Assembly: GCA_964249755.1 (NCBI GenBank)
Contig: CAXUDB010000001.1
Coordinates: forward strand, 124,001 to 188,000
Direction: 5' to 3'
Length of the DNA stretch: 64,000 nt
DNA from: Ilyomonas sp964249755
GTDB taxonomy: Bacteria > Bacteroidota > Bacteroidia > Chitinophagales > Chitinophagaceae
Below are positions 1 through 8,479 of the stretch, piece after piece. The notes beneath the pieces are model-generated. The model searched no databases, was not told the origin of the DNA, and saw nothing but the letters and a program-made list of their open reading frames with translations. Made by a program: the position numbers and the translations under genes. The first letter of the stretch is position 1. Every line of letters begins with the position of its first letter.

Positions 1-348
1 ATGACGTTTTCAGCCTATGCATATTTAACTCAACCCGCCATAAAAGACGCCTTTCAGCATCTCGGCTTTCCCGATTATTTCCGGATTGAACTGGCTGTGG
101 CGAAACTGATTGGTGTTGCGGTGCTTTTGATTCCTTCCCTACAAAAGATCAAGGAATGGGCGTATGCAGGTTTCGTCATTGTTTTTATCTCGGCATTCAT
201 TGCGCACTCGGCTTCCGGAGATCCGGTGTCCATGCGCATCATGCCTTTCGTAGCATTGGCATTACTATCGGTTTCTTATTTTACATACAACAAAAAAAGT
301 AAAACAGAAGTTCACCCGTCTTCTTTACCGAAAGCTGCTTTCGTATAA
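1..348 (+). CDS. DoxX-like small membrane protein (5' end may lie outside the window)
   Basis: A 115-aa hydrophobic protein with about four membrane segments, in keeping with the DoxX/DoxX-like family. The segment around residues 33-48 (KLIGVAVLLIPSLQKIKEWA) is the typical second helix followed by a basic turn, and the GDP motif near residue 73 is also common in this family. The tail after residue 97 is polar and lysine-rich, which suggests a cytoplasmic end. The frame begins with an ATG at base 1, so the true start may be upstream; family members are usually 120-140 aa. Family proteins are poorly understood membrane proteins, some linked to redox or thiosulfate metabolism. A tiny lipoprotein gene follows 49 bp downstream. 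Confidence 0.7.
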   Translation: MTFSAYAYLTQPAIKDAFQHLGFPDYFRIELAVAKLIGVAVLLIPSLQKIKEWAYAGFVIVFISAFIAHSASGDPVSMRIMPFVALALLSVSYFTYNKKSKTEVHPSSLPKAAFV

Positions 349-397
349 CTAACTATCGCCTGCCATATAAAGTGTAAACTTTAAAAATGGTAACAAC

Positions 398-538
398 ATG
401 AAACGAATTTTTACAACCGGCATCGTACTGCTCGTTTTATTCTTCACCTCTTGTGCACACAGTTACTATCCTGAGCCGGTAGTAGCCGATAAACAAATGG
501 CGACTCCTGTTCACAATGTGAATAATATTTTCAATTAA
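398..538 (+). CDS. small lipoprotein, 46 aa
   Basis: A short reading frame below usual ORF cut-offs. It encodes MKRIFTTG, a hydrophobic stretch (IVLLVLFF) and a lipobox-like TSC with Cys at residue 19, followed by a polar tail of about 27 residues. This is the normal layout of a type II signal peptide and a tiny mature lipoprotein anchored in the outer or inner membrane. It starts 49 bp after the DoxX-like gene and is followed directly by an inverted repeat and a good terminator, so it looks like the last gene of that unit. I recognise no function. The lipobox and the terminator support a real gene; no homology could be checked. Confidence 0.6.
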   Translation: MKRIFTTGIVLLVLFFTSCAHSYYPEPVVADKQMATPVHNVNNIFN

Positions 539-541
539 AAA

Positions 542-570
542 ACCATACCTGCTGCCAAAACAGGTATGGT
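542..570. repeat. perfect 10-bp inverted repeat
   Basis: ACCATACCTG at 542-551 pairs exactly with CAGGTATGGT at 561-570 around a 9-nt loop, two bases after the lipoprotein stop. It lacks a strong T run, so it may be an mRNA 3'-end stabiliser or the first half of a double terminator with the hairpin at 589-626. Confidence 0.55.
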
Positions 571-588
571 AATTACTTATTGGCAACT

Positions 589-626
589 CCCGGATTTTGC
601 TTTTGCAACATCCGGGTTTTATTTTA
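589..626 (+). terminator. intrinsic terminator after the lipoprotein gene
   Basis: CCCGGAT at 589-595 pairs with ATCCGGG at 610-616 and is followed by TTTTATTTT. It ends the DoxX-like/lipoprotein unit and overlaps the 5' end of the next open frame, which argues against a start codon at 597 for that gene. Confidence 0.75.
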
Positions 627-773
627 CCTCATCTCTGGTTGCACATATTGATCCCACCCGTTTTGCCTGCTTTTCTTTTTGTAAAAGCATCATTTATTTT
701 AGTCAATATTAAATCTGTATTAATTAATTGTTACGTACATTCGGTATTCTTGTCACTAATACCTTCTTTACAA

Positions 774-1580
774 GTGCCGTTAACCAACAAATTGAAAACA
801 TCCCACTTTGTCCGTCTTGAGTCTGAGACAGTGGCTTCTTCGCCTACAATCAGCTTCAGGGGCAAATCTATAGCCATTGTTCTTTATGTAATTACAGCTT
901 TGCTGCTTGCTGCCAGCGCAGCCGGCGATTACCTGTGGGAGAAATACTCCATTCAAAACCATTTTGTAGAAAGGTACATCGACTTTTTTTATCTGAGTAA
1001 AGAGAACAATCTGCCCACTTTGTTTTCTGTCCTTTTGCTCCTCTCCGTTTCCGGTCTTTGTTTCCTCATTTTTAAAATAACGGCGCAGGAAAAAGGACAC
1101 AAAGGGATGCGCGTGTACTGGCTTGCTCTAAGCCTGATGTTTATTTTTCTTGGTCTGGATGAAGGGCTGCAAATTCACGACAGGATCAGCCATGTGAAGC
1201 CGGTAGAAGCTATTTCGAAAGAAAGTTCCTTTTTTTATTATGGATGGGCTGTGCCTTATGCCATTGGTGTACTGATAACCGGGTTTCTTTTTCTTCGCTT
1301 CCTGTTTAGCTTGCCATTGAAGGTGCGCCGGCGCTTTATTATCGCCGGAGTGATATATGTAACCGGCGCTTTAGGTTTTGAGTTCATCGAAAGCTGGGCG
1401 CATGTTCAGTATGGAAAAGACGGCATACTGGAACGCACGCTGTGCACGGTAGAAGAAACGCTGGAAATGGTAGGTGCCATCCTGTTCATCCACGCTCTCC
1501 TCGATTATATTGGTTCGTCGAAAGCCTGGTTCTCATTCAGCAGGCCGGAAACGCAACCCAAACTGTCAGCTTCTGCCTAA
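774..1580 (+). CDS. multi-pass membrane protein of unknown function
   Basis: The open frame extends upstream to a TTG at 597, but that lies inside a terminator, so I chose the GTG at 774; a TTG at 792 is equally possible. The product has about six membrane helices. Acidic and histidine residues sit at helix ends or within helices: LGLDEGLQIHD, GFEFIESW and VEETLEMVGA. This pattern of buried LDE..HD, FE and EE..EM groups suggests a membrane enzyme or metal-binding protein rather than a plain channel, but I do not recognise the family. The C-terminal tail is polar. It converges on the DUF1080 gene with 15 bp between the stops, and no terminator is visible there. Confidence 0.6.
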   Translation: MPLTNKLKTSHFVRLESETVASSPTISFRGKSIAIVLYVITALLLAASAAGDYLWEKYSIQNHFVERYIDFFYLSKENNLPTLFSVLLLLSVSGLCFLIFKITAQEKGHKGMRVYWLALSLMFIFLGLDEGLQIHDRISHVKPVEAISKESSFFYYGWAVPYAIGVLITGFLFLRFLFSLPLKVRRRFIIAGVIYVTGALGFEFIESWAHVQYGKDGILERTLCTVEETLEMVGAILFIHALLDYIGSSKAWFSFSRPETQPKLSASA

Positions 1581-1595
1581 ATAAAATCCGGCATT

Positions 1596-2564
1596 TTACT
1601 TTCCTTCAGTAATTACAATATTCCGAAACTCAATCGGGCCATGATCTCCCTGGAATTGTAAAGGTCCCGGCTCGCCTTCCTTACTATCCAGGGCACCACC
1701 TGTAATGCCCGGTATTTCCCGGTTGACAATAACGGTAACACCGTTCAAAGCCACCGTTACCATTCTGCCTGTTAATGTTATGTCGTATGACTGCCATTCG
1801 CCGGCCTTCTTACCCACTTTTTCGCTGGGTGCCAGGAAGCCATACACGGCTCCTAACTGATCTATATCAGGATGTATGCTGTCGCCATCTTCTATCTGCA
1901 CTTCATACCGGCCGCGCAGATACACGCCGCTGTTACTATGCTCAGGATAACGAAACTCTACATGCAGTTTAAAGTCGTTGTACTTGCCATCGCTTACTAA
2001 GTTAGAACCGGACTTTGGACTTTTTAAAACACCATTTTCCACTACCCATTGGTTCTCGCCCAAGGCATGCCAGCCCGTTAAATCTTTACCATTGAAAATC
2101 TTTACCGGCTTGCCCCACACTGGTGCTGCTGTGCGCTGCAAAGAAGGCGCGCGCACCGCCGTCCAGTTATATTGTTTGCCACTCGGATAAATAATGATGC
2201 CCGCCGCTTTGTCACCCTGCACTACGCCTCTCATCGTCATGTCATTGGTTTCTTTATCCCACTGCGGCGGTATGGAGAAATAAAACGAGTCATTATTCAT
2301 CATCAGGTGCGAGATAGGACGCGCACTGCCACCGGTGCTCACAAATGCACCTACCATTGTGTTGTTGCCTGATATCCATACGCCCAGCCACGAAGGCTGT
2401 TGCTTGCCCTCATTGTCAATAATAATATCCCATCTGCCAACCGGCGATGTACTGCCTGCGGCCGGTTGCTTATCTCCACCGGCTTTGCTTTGGGTAAATG
2501 AAAAGAGAAGAAGAAAAAAGAAAACAGTTTTTGAGGCAGATACAATCGTTGCTTTTGTGCTCAT
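1596..2564 (-). CDS. secreted DUF1080 (3-keto-disaccharide hydrolase family) protein
   Basis: 322 aa. An N-terminal signal peptide (VFFFLLLFSFTQSKAG, residues about 14-29) precedes a beta-rich N-terminal region of about 120 residues. A C-terminal concanavalin-like DUF1080 domain (about residues 150-320) follows, with typical motifs: FNGKDLTGWH, WVVENGVL, DFKLHVEFRYPE.SNSGVYLRG and a final GPIEFRNI. Family members act on sugars, including 3-keto-glucosides, in the periplasm or at the cell surface and are abundant in Bacteroidota. The N-terminal part looks like a separate small sandwich domain I cannot name. The ATG at 2564 is directly followed by the signal peptide, so the start is secure. Confidence 0.85.
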   Translation of the reverse strand: MSTKATIVSASKTVFFFLLLFSFTQSKAGGDKQPAAGSTSPVGRWDIIIDNEGKQQPSWLGVWISGNNTMVGAFVSTGGSARPISHLMMNNDSFYFSIPPQWDKETNDMTMRGVVQGDKAAGIIIYPSGKQYNWTAVRAPSLQRTAAPVWGKPVKIFNGKDLTGWHALGENQWVVENGVLKSPKSGSNLVSDGKYNDFKLHVEFRYPEHSNSGVYLRGRYEVQIEDGDSIHPDIDQLGAVYGFLAPSEKVGKKAGEWQSYDITLTGRMVTVALNGVTVIVNREIPGITGGALDSKEGEPGPLQFQGDHGPIEFRNIVITEGK

Positions 2565-2654
2565 GATGTTGGTAGTTTATGAGCGGAAGGTAGAGATATT
2601 TATGATTGGATGATGCGGGAATACATCTGCTAAGCCAGATGAGTTGAACATAAA

Positions 2655-2686
2655 TTGTATCACCTTCTAAAAATGCTGTAAACTTG
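2655..2686 (+). promoter_or_regulatory. candidate Bacteroidota promoter for comM
   Basis: TTG at 2655-2657 and TAAACTTG at 2679-2686 are 21 bp apart. This is close to the Bacteroidota consensus (TTTG, about 19-21 bp, TAnnTTTG) with one mismatch in the -7 box. The proposed comM ATG at 2713 lies about 25 bp downstream. The TTG at 2691 region that opens the frame upstream would sit at or near the transcription start, supporting the ATG. Confidence 0.4.
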
Positions 2687-2712
2687 CCTTGTACAGAACC
2701 CCCAAAACAAAC

Positions 2713-4257
2713 ATGCTGGTCAAAACATTTGGAAGCGCCGTATATGGCGTGGAAGCCATTACCATAACCATTGAAGTGAACGTGAGCGCAGGGCAACATT
2801 ATTTCATTGTTGGTTTGCCCGACAGCGCCGTAAAAGAAAGCCTGCAACGCATCGAAAGCGCTATCAAAACCAACAACTACTATATGCCACGCACGAAGCT
2901 GGTAGTAAACCTCGCGCCGGCAGACATCAAGAAAACCGGCTCTGCCTTTGACTTACCGATTGCTGTTGGTGTATTAGGCGCAACGGAGCAGATAGAAGAA
3001 CCCGAGCGCTTAAGCGAGTATATCATGATGGGCGAGTTAAGTCTGGACGGAAAGATACAATCCATTAAAGGGGCTTTGCCCATTGCCATACAGGCCCGCA
3101 AAGAAGGCTTTAAAGGACTCATTGTACCAACGGCTAATGCCCGGGAAGCAGGCATGGTAAACAACCTGAAAGTATATGGCGTGGAGCATTTGAATGATGT
3201 GGTGGAGTTCTTCAAAAACGAATCTCATCTAACGCCGGTTGAAGTAAACACAAGAGAAGAATTTTTTGAATCTCAATATCATTTTGATATTGATTTCAAC
3301 GATGTAAAAGGGCAGGAGAATATTAAACGTGCCCTGGAGATTGCGGCTGCCGGTGGTCATAATGCTATCCTGATTGGTCCGCCCGGCGCAGGCAAAACCA
3401 TGCTGGCAAAACGGCTGCCTACGATACTTCCACCACTCAGTTTGCACGAAGCGTTAGAAACCACCAAAATACACAGCGTAGCCGGCAAGATGCCTGAGAA
3501 CAGTTCGCTCATTGCCAAACGGCCATTCCGTTCTCCGCACCATACGATTAGTGATGTGGCATTGGTAGGCGGTGGCAATGTGCCGCAGCCCGGCGAAATC
3601 TCTCTATCGCATAATGGTGTATTGTTTTTAGATGAATTGCCCGAGTTCAAACGCACTGTTCTGGAAGTAATGCGGCAGCCGATGGAAGAACGGCGGGTAA
3701 CCATTTCACGCGCCAAAGTGGCTTTGGACTTTCCAGCCAACTTCATGCTCATTGCTTCTATGAATCCTTGTCCTTGCGGGTTTTACAATCATCCCGAAAA
3801 AGAATGTACCTGTCCGCCGGGCGCAGTTCAAAAATATTTGAACAAAGTATCGGGTCCTTTATTAGACCGCATTGATCTGCATGTAGAAGTAACGCCGGTT
3901 GCTTTCAGCGAACTAAGCAACACCAACAGCAAGGGCGAATCTTCGTCCCAAATCCGCGACCGGGTTATCAAGGCAAGAGAAATACAAACCGAACGCTACA
4001 AAGGCATTGCCGGCATGTATGCCAATGCGCAGATGAGCAGCAAGCAACTGCGTGAGATTTGTGTCATCAGCCAGGCGGGCGAAACCTTACTTAAGCGTGC
4101 CATGGAACGCCTGAATTTAAGTGCGCGGGCTTATGACAGAATCTTAAAAGTAAGCCGCACCATTGCAGATTTAGCCGCAAGCAATGACATCAAAGTAGAA
4201 CATTTGGCAGAAGCCATTCAATACAGGAGTTTGGATCGGGAAGGCTGGGCAGGTTAA
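2713..4257 (+). CDS. comM: YifB/ComM family Mg-chelatase-like AAA+ ATPase
   Basis: 514 aa from the ATG at 2713 (the frame opens 24 bp earlier at a TTG). It starts MLVKTFGSAVYGV, the normal start of the family, with the N-terminal ChlI-type fold in residues 1-160. The AAA+ core has Walker A GPPGAGKT (about 222-229) and the GGGNVPQPGEISLSHNG block. Walker B (VLFLDE, about 303-308) and the SMNPCPCG plus CTC cysteine cluster are also present. In Haemophilus and Vibrio ComM is a hexameric helicase that promotes branch migration during natural transformation; in Bacteroidota the role is inferred. All key residues are present and the length is normal. It is monocistronic and converges with the PhyH gene. 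Confidence 0.92.
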   Translation: MLVKTFGSAVYGVEAITITIEVNVSAGQHYFIVGLPDSAVKESLQRIESAIKTNNYYMPRTKLVVNLAPADIKKTGSAFDLPIAVGVLGATEQIEEPERLSEYIMMGELSLDGKIQSIKGALPIAIQARKEGFKGLIVPTANAREAGMVNNLKVYGVEHLNDVVEFFKNESHLTPVEVNTREEFFESQYHFDIDFNDVKGQENIKRALEIAAAGGHNAILIGPPGAGKTMLAKRLPTILPPLSLHEALETTKIHSVAGKMPENSSLIAKRPFRSPHHTISDVALVGGGNVPQPGEISLSHNGVLFLDELPEFKRTVLEVMRQPMEERRVTISRAKVALDFPANFMLIASMNPCPCGFYNHPEKECTCPPGAVQKYLNKVSGPLLDRIDLHVEVTPVAFSELSNTNSKGESSSQIRDRVIKAREIQTERYKGIAGMYANAQMSSKQLREICVISQAGETLLKRAMERLNLSARAYDRILKVSRTIADLAASNDIKVEHLAEAIQYRSLDREGWAG

Positions 4258-4279
4258 TACAATTGGGAATTGAATATTG

Positions 4280-4993
4280 TCAATTAAAAATATTTAATTG
4301 TTCTGACCAACGAATAGAATCTGGCAAAATGCTTTTGCTAAATTCTATATGAACTACTCTTCTCTTATTACTGTTTATTGTTCTGCCTGAAGAATGAAGC
4401 AGCAAGGGCTTCATTAACATAAGTCCACCTTTTTCAACATCGCAAACTGTTTCTGTTTCTTTATTCCAGTCAACTTTTTCGGGACGGTAAATTCCTTGCA
4501 AATGTGAACGCGGGATCACTTTTAGAGCGCCATTATTCTCATCTGTTTTGTCAAGATGAATACGGATGGTAAAATTATTTTGCAGAATAGATAAAGGTGG
4601 CTGTACGGAAAATTGATTTTGCTTCACTGTCCACGGACCAAAGCCTTCTGTTTCGATCTTCTTATCTACCGAGATGGTTAAATCCTGATAATAAGATACG
4701 AACCAGTTGGAAGCTGCCGGTTTATCAAAATAAATGGACTTGACAACGAAATAATCTTCACCAAAAAAATCCGAAATAATCTTTTTTATTTTAGAAGTAA
4801 AAACCAGGTTGGCAACTTGAGGAACTTCTTTAAAAAACTGCCGGATAGCAAATAAATCATTCGTCTTGCGAAACATGGGACGTGAGGTGTCAACCGAAGC
4901 AATTAAGGAAAGAATGGTTTCAATTTCTTCATTTGTAAAAACAGAAGGAAGAACAACAAAGCCAGTCGTTTCAAGTTTCATTCTGGTATCCAT
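4280..4993 (-). CDS. phytanoyl-CoA dioxygenase (PhyH) family protein
   Basis: 237 aa. The fold of Fe(II)/2-oxoglutarate dioxygenases is indicated by H146-x-D148 (RIHLDKTDENNGALKVIPRSH region) and the distal H200 in LLLHSSGRT. Arg residues near 204-212 probably bind 2-oxoglutarate. The PRSH motif (the NGAL.viPgSH family signature) is clear. Substrate is unknown; bacterial PhyH proteins hydroxylate diverse small molecules. The start at 4993 gives MDTRMKLETTGFVVLP; an internal ATG at 4981 is equally plausible because the usual family start is shortly before G-(F/Y)-V-V-L. Its end overlaps a small A/T hairpin (4281-4300) shared with the convergent comM 3' end. Confidence 0.85.
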   Translation of the reverse strand: MDTRMKLETTGFVVLPSVFTNEEIETILSLIASVDTSRPMFRKTNDLFAIRQFFKEVPQVANLVFTSKIKKIISDFFGEDYFVVKSIYFDKPAASNWFVSYYQDLTISVDKKIETEGFGPWTVKQNQFSVQPPLSILQNNFTIRIHLDKTDENNGALKVIPRSHLQGIYRPEKVDWNKETETVCDVEKGGLMLMKPLLLHSSGRTINSNKRRVVHIEFSKSILPDSIRWSEQLNIFN

Positions 4994-5026
4994 AACCCCA
5001 ATCTTATTATTCGGCTTACGCTCTTG

Positions 5027-5611
5027 TTACTTATAATACGGCTGGATCATAAAGTACACAACCGGTCCTGTAACCGCCACATACAGCCACAACGGCCAGA
5101 TGATTTTTGATATCTTTTTATGAGCTGCAAACTCGCTCGTCAGACCCTTATAAGCCGTATATAAAATAAATGGAAGAATAACAGTAGCGAGAAAAATATG
5201 CGTGACTAAAATGAAGAAGTAAACATAGCGAAAGCTGCCCACCGCAGCTTTTTCGGCATCAGACGTCACGCCGTCGTGGTTACTATCGCCGAAGTGTGCT
5301 TCGCCCGCTAAAAGATGATGCGCAATGTAGGAAACGAGGAAGAGGATAGATAAAATCAACGCCGCAATCATCAGGCGCTTGTGCAGCACCCATTTTTGTT
5401 GTTTGATGACGATTAAAGCGGCAATCAGTAATACCGCGATAGCGCTGTTCAGCACTGCATTGATAGCAGCAAAAATGTGCACGTTAAACGGCACGCTGAT
5501 ATCAAACTTCACATTACCCAAAAACACAACTGCGCTAAACACTACAAATGAAAAAATACCAATGAGCCATTTGGCTTTGCCATCATTTTTCTGAAACAGC
5601 GGTTGCAGCAT
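5027..5611 (-). CDS. DUF420 membrane protein
   Basis: 194 aa from the ATG at 5611. The frame is open further upstream inside the SCO gene, but the family normally starts shortly before the first helix. About five membrane helices carry conserved polar groups: NVHIFAAINAVLNS, the KRLMIAAL loop, SYIAHHLL and VTHIFLATVILPF. DUF420 proteins resemble heme-copper oxidase assembly factors and are usually encoded next to SCO and cytochrome oxidase genes. The gene overlaps the 3' end of the upstream SCO gene by 29 bp, so the two are co-transcribed and probably translationally coupled. A short insert GDSNHDGVTSDAEK with EF-hand-like acidic spacing lies between two helices, which is unusual but not rare in Bacteroidota. 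Confidence 0.85.
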   Translation of the reverse strand: MLQPLFQKNDGKAKWLIGIFSFVVFSAVVFLGNVKFDISVPFNVHIFAAINAVLNSAIAVLLIAALIVIKQQKWVLHKRLMIAALILSILFLVSYIAHHLLAGEAHFGDSNHDGVTSDAEKAAVGSFRYVYFFILVTHIFLATVILPFILYTAYKGLTSEFAAHKKISKIIWPLWLYVAVTGPVVYFMIQPYYK

Positions 5612-6425
5612 ACGGTGCAGTGTTCTTTTTCTGGTTATAAAATAACAGGCGAATAACAACGACCACAATAATAGCCGTAATAAAGAAGAAGATTGCCATC
5701 AAGGCAGGATCAAACGGAAGCGGTTCGGGGTTGGTTGCTTTTTCCACCATCAGCAGCCCGATGTCGTTTGCCAGTTTACTCAGCGAGTTTGAGTCCAGCC
5801 CATCATAAAATCCGCGCACCTTAAAAGTTTTATCTATCAGTACAAAACGATTGGTGTGCACAAAGTTGGAATCGATAGGCGACTCGGCATATTTATCTAC
5901 ATGCAGTTCATTAAAAATGAAGCTATAAATTGAATCTCGGTTGCCCGTTAAAAACCACCAGTTATCATGGTTTACACCAAAGCGGTCGGCGTAATCTTTC
6001 AGCCGTTCGGCGCTGTCGCGTTCCGGGTCTATGCTAAACGATACAAACTGCACCACCGAAGTATCAATTTTATGATATTCATCGCCGCCTTTAATAAAGC
6101 TTCGCTGCAGCTTTACCATGTTTGCCGTAAGGCGTGGACAAATACCGGCACAGTGCGTGAAAAAGAAGTCGGCTATTATGGGTTTGTTCTGAATATCATA
6201 CAGGTGAACGGTATCACCCAACTGGTTTTGCAGCTTAATATCTGCTACTGTGTGCCAGGCTGTATCTATGGTGCGTCTGCCATCCACCACGCGGGTTACC
6301 ACACTGTCGGGCAGGTAATGTTTCGGCATGTCTATCGCCTCTTCGCTGGCATATTTTACAAACAGGTAACTGATAAGCGGAACTAATAGAGCGAGGCAAA
6401 GTGCAAGGAGAGCTTTCTTGTTCAT
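5583..6425 (-). CDS. SCO1/SenC family copper chaperone
   Basis: 280 aa with an N-terminal membrane anchor (residues 5-23) and a thioredoxin-like domain exposed to the periplasm. A second hydrophobic helix follows at about 245-265 and a short basic tail ends the protein. The Cu(I) ligands are all present: C92 and C96 in HCAGICPRL and H190 in FVHTNR. SCO proteins deliver copper to the CuA site of cytochrome c oxidase and keep its cysteines reduced. The C-terminal transmembrane helix is typical of Bacteroidota SCO proteins rather than of mitochondrial ones. It is the first gene of a two-gene unit with DUF420; the oxidase structural genes are not in this window. Confidence 0.9.
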   Translation of the reverse strand: MNKKALLALCLALLVPLISYLFVKYASEEAIDMPKHYLPDSVVTRVVDGRRTIDTAWHTVADIKLQNQLGDTVHLYDIQNKPIIADFFFTHCAGICPRLTANMVKLQRSFIKGGDEYHKIDTSVVQFVSFSIDPERDSAERLKDYADRFGVNHDNWWFLTGNRDSIYSFIFNELHVDKYAESPIDSNFVHTNRFVLIDKTFKVRGFYDGLDSNSLSKLANDIGLLMVEKATNPEPLPFDPALMAIFFFITAIIVVVVIRLLFYNQKKNTAPYAATAVSEK

Positions 6426-6490
6426 GATGTGCGGCGGCTATGAAGCCATAGCTTGTATTGCGGCGCAAAAGTAAATGCCGGACTGCATAA

Positions 6491-6516
6491 AAGCCTTTCC
6501 GGTGTTGGAAAGGCTT
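6491..6516 (-). terminator. terminator between the 578-aa secreted protein gene and SCO
   Basis: AAGCCTTTCC at 6491-6500 pairs exactly with GGAAAGGCTT at 6507-6516 around a 6-nt loop. Read on the minus strand the second arm is followed by TTATGC, a weak T run. It lies about 120 bp downstream of the minus-strand gene ending at 6639 and just upstream of the SCO start. Confidence 0.55.
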
Positions 6517-6526
6517 TGTTATAAAT

Positions 6527-6613
6527 GAGGTGTGAGGTATGAAGTTAAGATATAGAATAAAGAAAGGTATTATTGTTTCGGAAATTATTTTTCCTTTTCA
6601 TACCTCACACCTC
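6527..6613. repeat. 17-bp perfect inverted repeat, 53-nt spacer
   Basis: The arms at 6527-6543 and 6597-6613 (core GAGGTGTGAGGTATGAA) are exact reverse complements. The spacer is A/T-rich. The right arm continues into further CTCAAACC/CACCTCAAACC phrases. It lies between the stop of the 6639 gene and the terminator at 6491, and may be an interspersed intergenic repeat. Confidence 0.6.
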
Positions 6614-6638
6614 AAACCTTTCACCTCAAACCCATAAA

Positions 6639-8375
6639 TCAATTCACTACAATCTTGGCAATCTTCAATTCCGATTTTGCCATCATGCGCTGGCGCATGC
6701 TCGGTATGTAAATAGTATTGCCAACGGTATAGCTGTGACGCGGCATCAGGATGATGTCTTCACTGTTTTCATTAATGAATTTCTTGGTCAGCTTGCCGGT
6801 GTTCAAATCAACCGATACGCCATATGTGTCGCTGAACTTTTTAAACGTCCGTATCATCTTCACCTTGTTGCCATACGCTGCAATGTCTTTGTTTTTCTCG
6901 TGGTCATTGAGGATGATGAACATTTTGTTGTTATCTATAAACGAAGTGAAAGAGGAGTAGTAAGGCATACCGCCAGACCAGGCGAAATAGCCCAGACCTG
7001 CCGCGGAAGAATTAGACAGACCTCTGCCCGAAGAGCTTATCTGTTCTACCTGGTATTTGGGGATTACGTTCAGCCAGCGGATCTGCGCCTCTTTGTCTGC
7101 ATCTATCAGCAGTATATCGCGATTGGTGAAGGTATACACAGTGCGGGTTTCCCAATGGGCGGAAGCGCCGGTGCCGGTCATGTAAGAATATGTATAACTG
7201 GTAAGCTGTGTTATCTCCGAAGTAATGATGTAGGAACCATCTGCCGGGTTCAAATTCACTGAGCGGATGGTATAGCTGTTAGGCAGCTCTTCCTCCTCAT
7301 CGTCATCGTCTTTCTTCTTCTCTTTACGGCTTTTCTTATCATTGTCATCATCCTCTGCTGCCTTTGCATCGTCTGCATCTTCGCTCACGTCGCCCAACAT
7401 ACCGGAGTTGATTTCTTTGAAGGAACTGAGCGTGAGCGTACCGGCATTGACATCTATCTTGTTCATGAAGAATCCGTTCAGGTCGTTCTTCTTTTGCTCG
7501 TTGCTGTAAAAGCCTGCCAGTAGAAGTTGACCATTGGGTTCTTCAATAATTTTTCCGCCGATGATGAAGTGGCTGCCGCTGCTGAGGTCGATGTCTTTTT
7601 CTTTTTTGCCTTTGCTGTTGTATACCGACAATGCAAATTCTTTAAACACCATGCGGTTCTTCTGCTTGCCATTGTTTCTCACCATGTGCTCCATCACTTT
7701 GCCCAGCAGAATGATTTTGCCTCCCTGTGTAAATTTCACATCCTCTAAGCTATATGTCTTTTTTTCGTACGACAGGTTGATGACAGCCGATTGTTTTTTC
7801 TTCAGGTTTTTATCCAACACCGCAACGGCGATAGACGTGCGGTCGTTGTTGGATATATCGGTAACCAGCAAAAAGTTTTTTGTGTTTTCGATGGTATCGA
7901 AATGAATGTCGTAATTATCTCGCTTGCTTTCTAACTGATAGTTATCTAATTCAGACAATTCGCCCAGCATCTCGCCGGTGTTCTTGTCTAATTTGGCGCC
8001 GAGGATGCGCACTGTTTTTTCGCGCTTATCGTAATCGGTGGCAAACAGAAACAACCCATCGTCCAGCATCTGGATGTTGTCGAAGCTTACACCTTTTAGT
8101 TCTTTGCTGTAATCTTTTTCAAATACCTCGTTGAAGCTTTTATCAAACTTCACCAGTTTGGCCGAAGTGCCTATGGTGTTGCCAAAGAGACCGATGGCTT
8201 GTAACTTAGCTCTTTCTTCGGTAAAATAAACGCCGCTTTTGTCTGCCGCTACAATGTCCATGTCCTTCGTGTTCTTCTTCATTTTCACTTCATCGCCCCA
8301 ACTGAGTTTGTAGTTTTGAGAATACGAAAAATAAAATGTAAACAGAAGGAAAAAAGAGCTTGCAATTTTTTTCAT
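6639..8375 (-). CDS. secreted protein of unknown function with an acidic/lysine low-complexity segment
   Basis: 578 aa from the ATG at 8375, chosen because it is followed at once by a signal peptide (KKIASSFFLLFTFYFSYSQ); the open frame runs 14 codons further upstream. The mature part is rich in beta-strand-like stretches with many Lys/Asp pairs and may form a propeller-like fold of repeated strands (for example VKFDKSFNEVFEKDYS, VLDKNLKKKQSAVINLS). Around residues 335-365 lies a highly charged linker of Asp, Glu and Lys. A conserved C-terminal third includes ADKEAQIRWLNVIPKYQ. Such proteins are common in Bacteroidota but I do not recognise a named family. It is probably periplasmic or on the outer surface, and transcribed alone. 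Confidence 0.7.
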   Translation of the reverse strand: MKKIASSFFLLFTFYFSYSQNYKLSWGDEVKMKKNTKDMDIVAADKSGVYFTEERAKLQAIGLFGNTIGTSAKLVKFDKSFNEVFEKDYSKELKGVSFDNIQMLDDGLFLFATDYDKREKTVRILGAKLDKNTGEMLGELSELDNYQLESKRDNYDIHFDTIENTKNFLLVTDISNNDRTSIAVAVLDKNLKKKQSAVINLSYEKKTYSLEDVKFTQGGKIILLGKVMEHMVRNNGKQKNRMVFKEFALSVYNSKGKKEKDIDLSSGSHFIIGGKIIEEPNGQLLLAGFYSNEQKKNDLNGFFMNKIDVNAGTLTLSSFKEINSGMLGDVSEDADDAKAAEDDDNDKKSRKEKKKDDDDEEEELPNSYTIRSVNLNPADGSYIITSEITQLTSYTYSYMTGTGASAHWETRTVYTFTNRDILLIDADKEAQIRWLNVIPKYQVEQISSSGRGLSNSSAAGLGYFAWSGGMPYYSSFTSFIDNNKMFIILNDHEKNKDIAAYGNKVKMIRTFKKFSDTYGVSVDLNTGKLTKKFINENSEDIILMPRHSYTVGNTIYIPSMRQRMMAKSELKIAKIVVN

Positions 8376-8479
8376 ATCAATTTTGGTTATCGGGCAAACA
8401 TAGCATCCGGCTTTCATTTGCTCAATTAATTCAGGCTTAATTTTATAAAATTTGCCGTTCCTGTTTTATATTATTTGCT

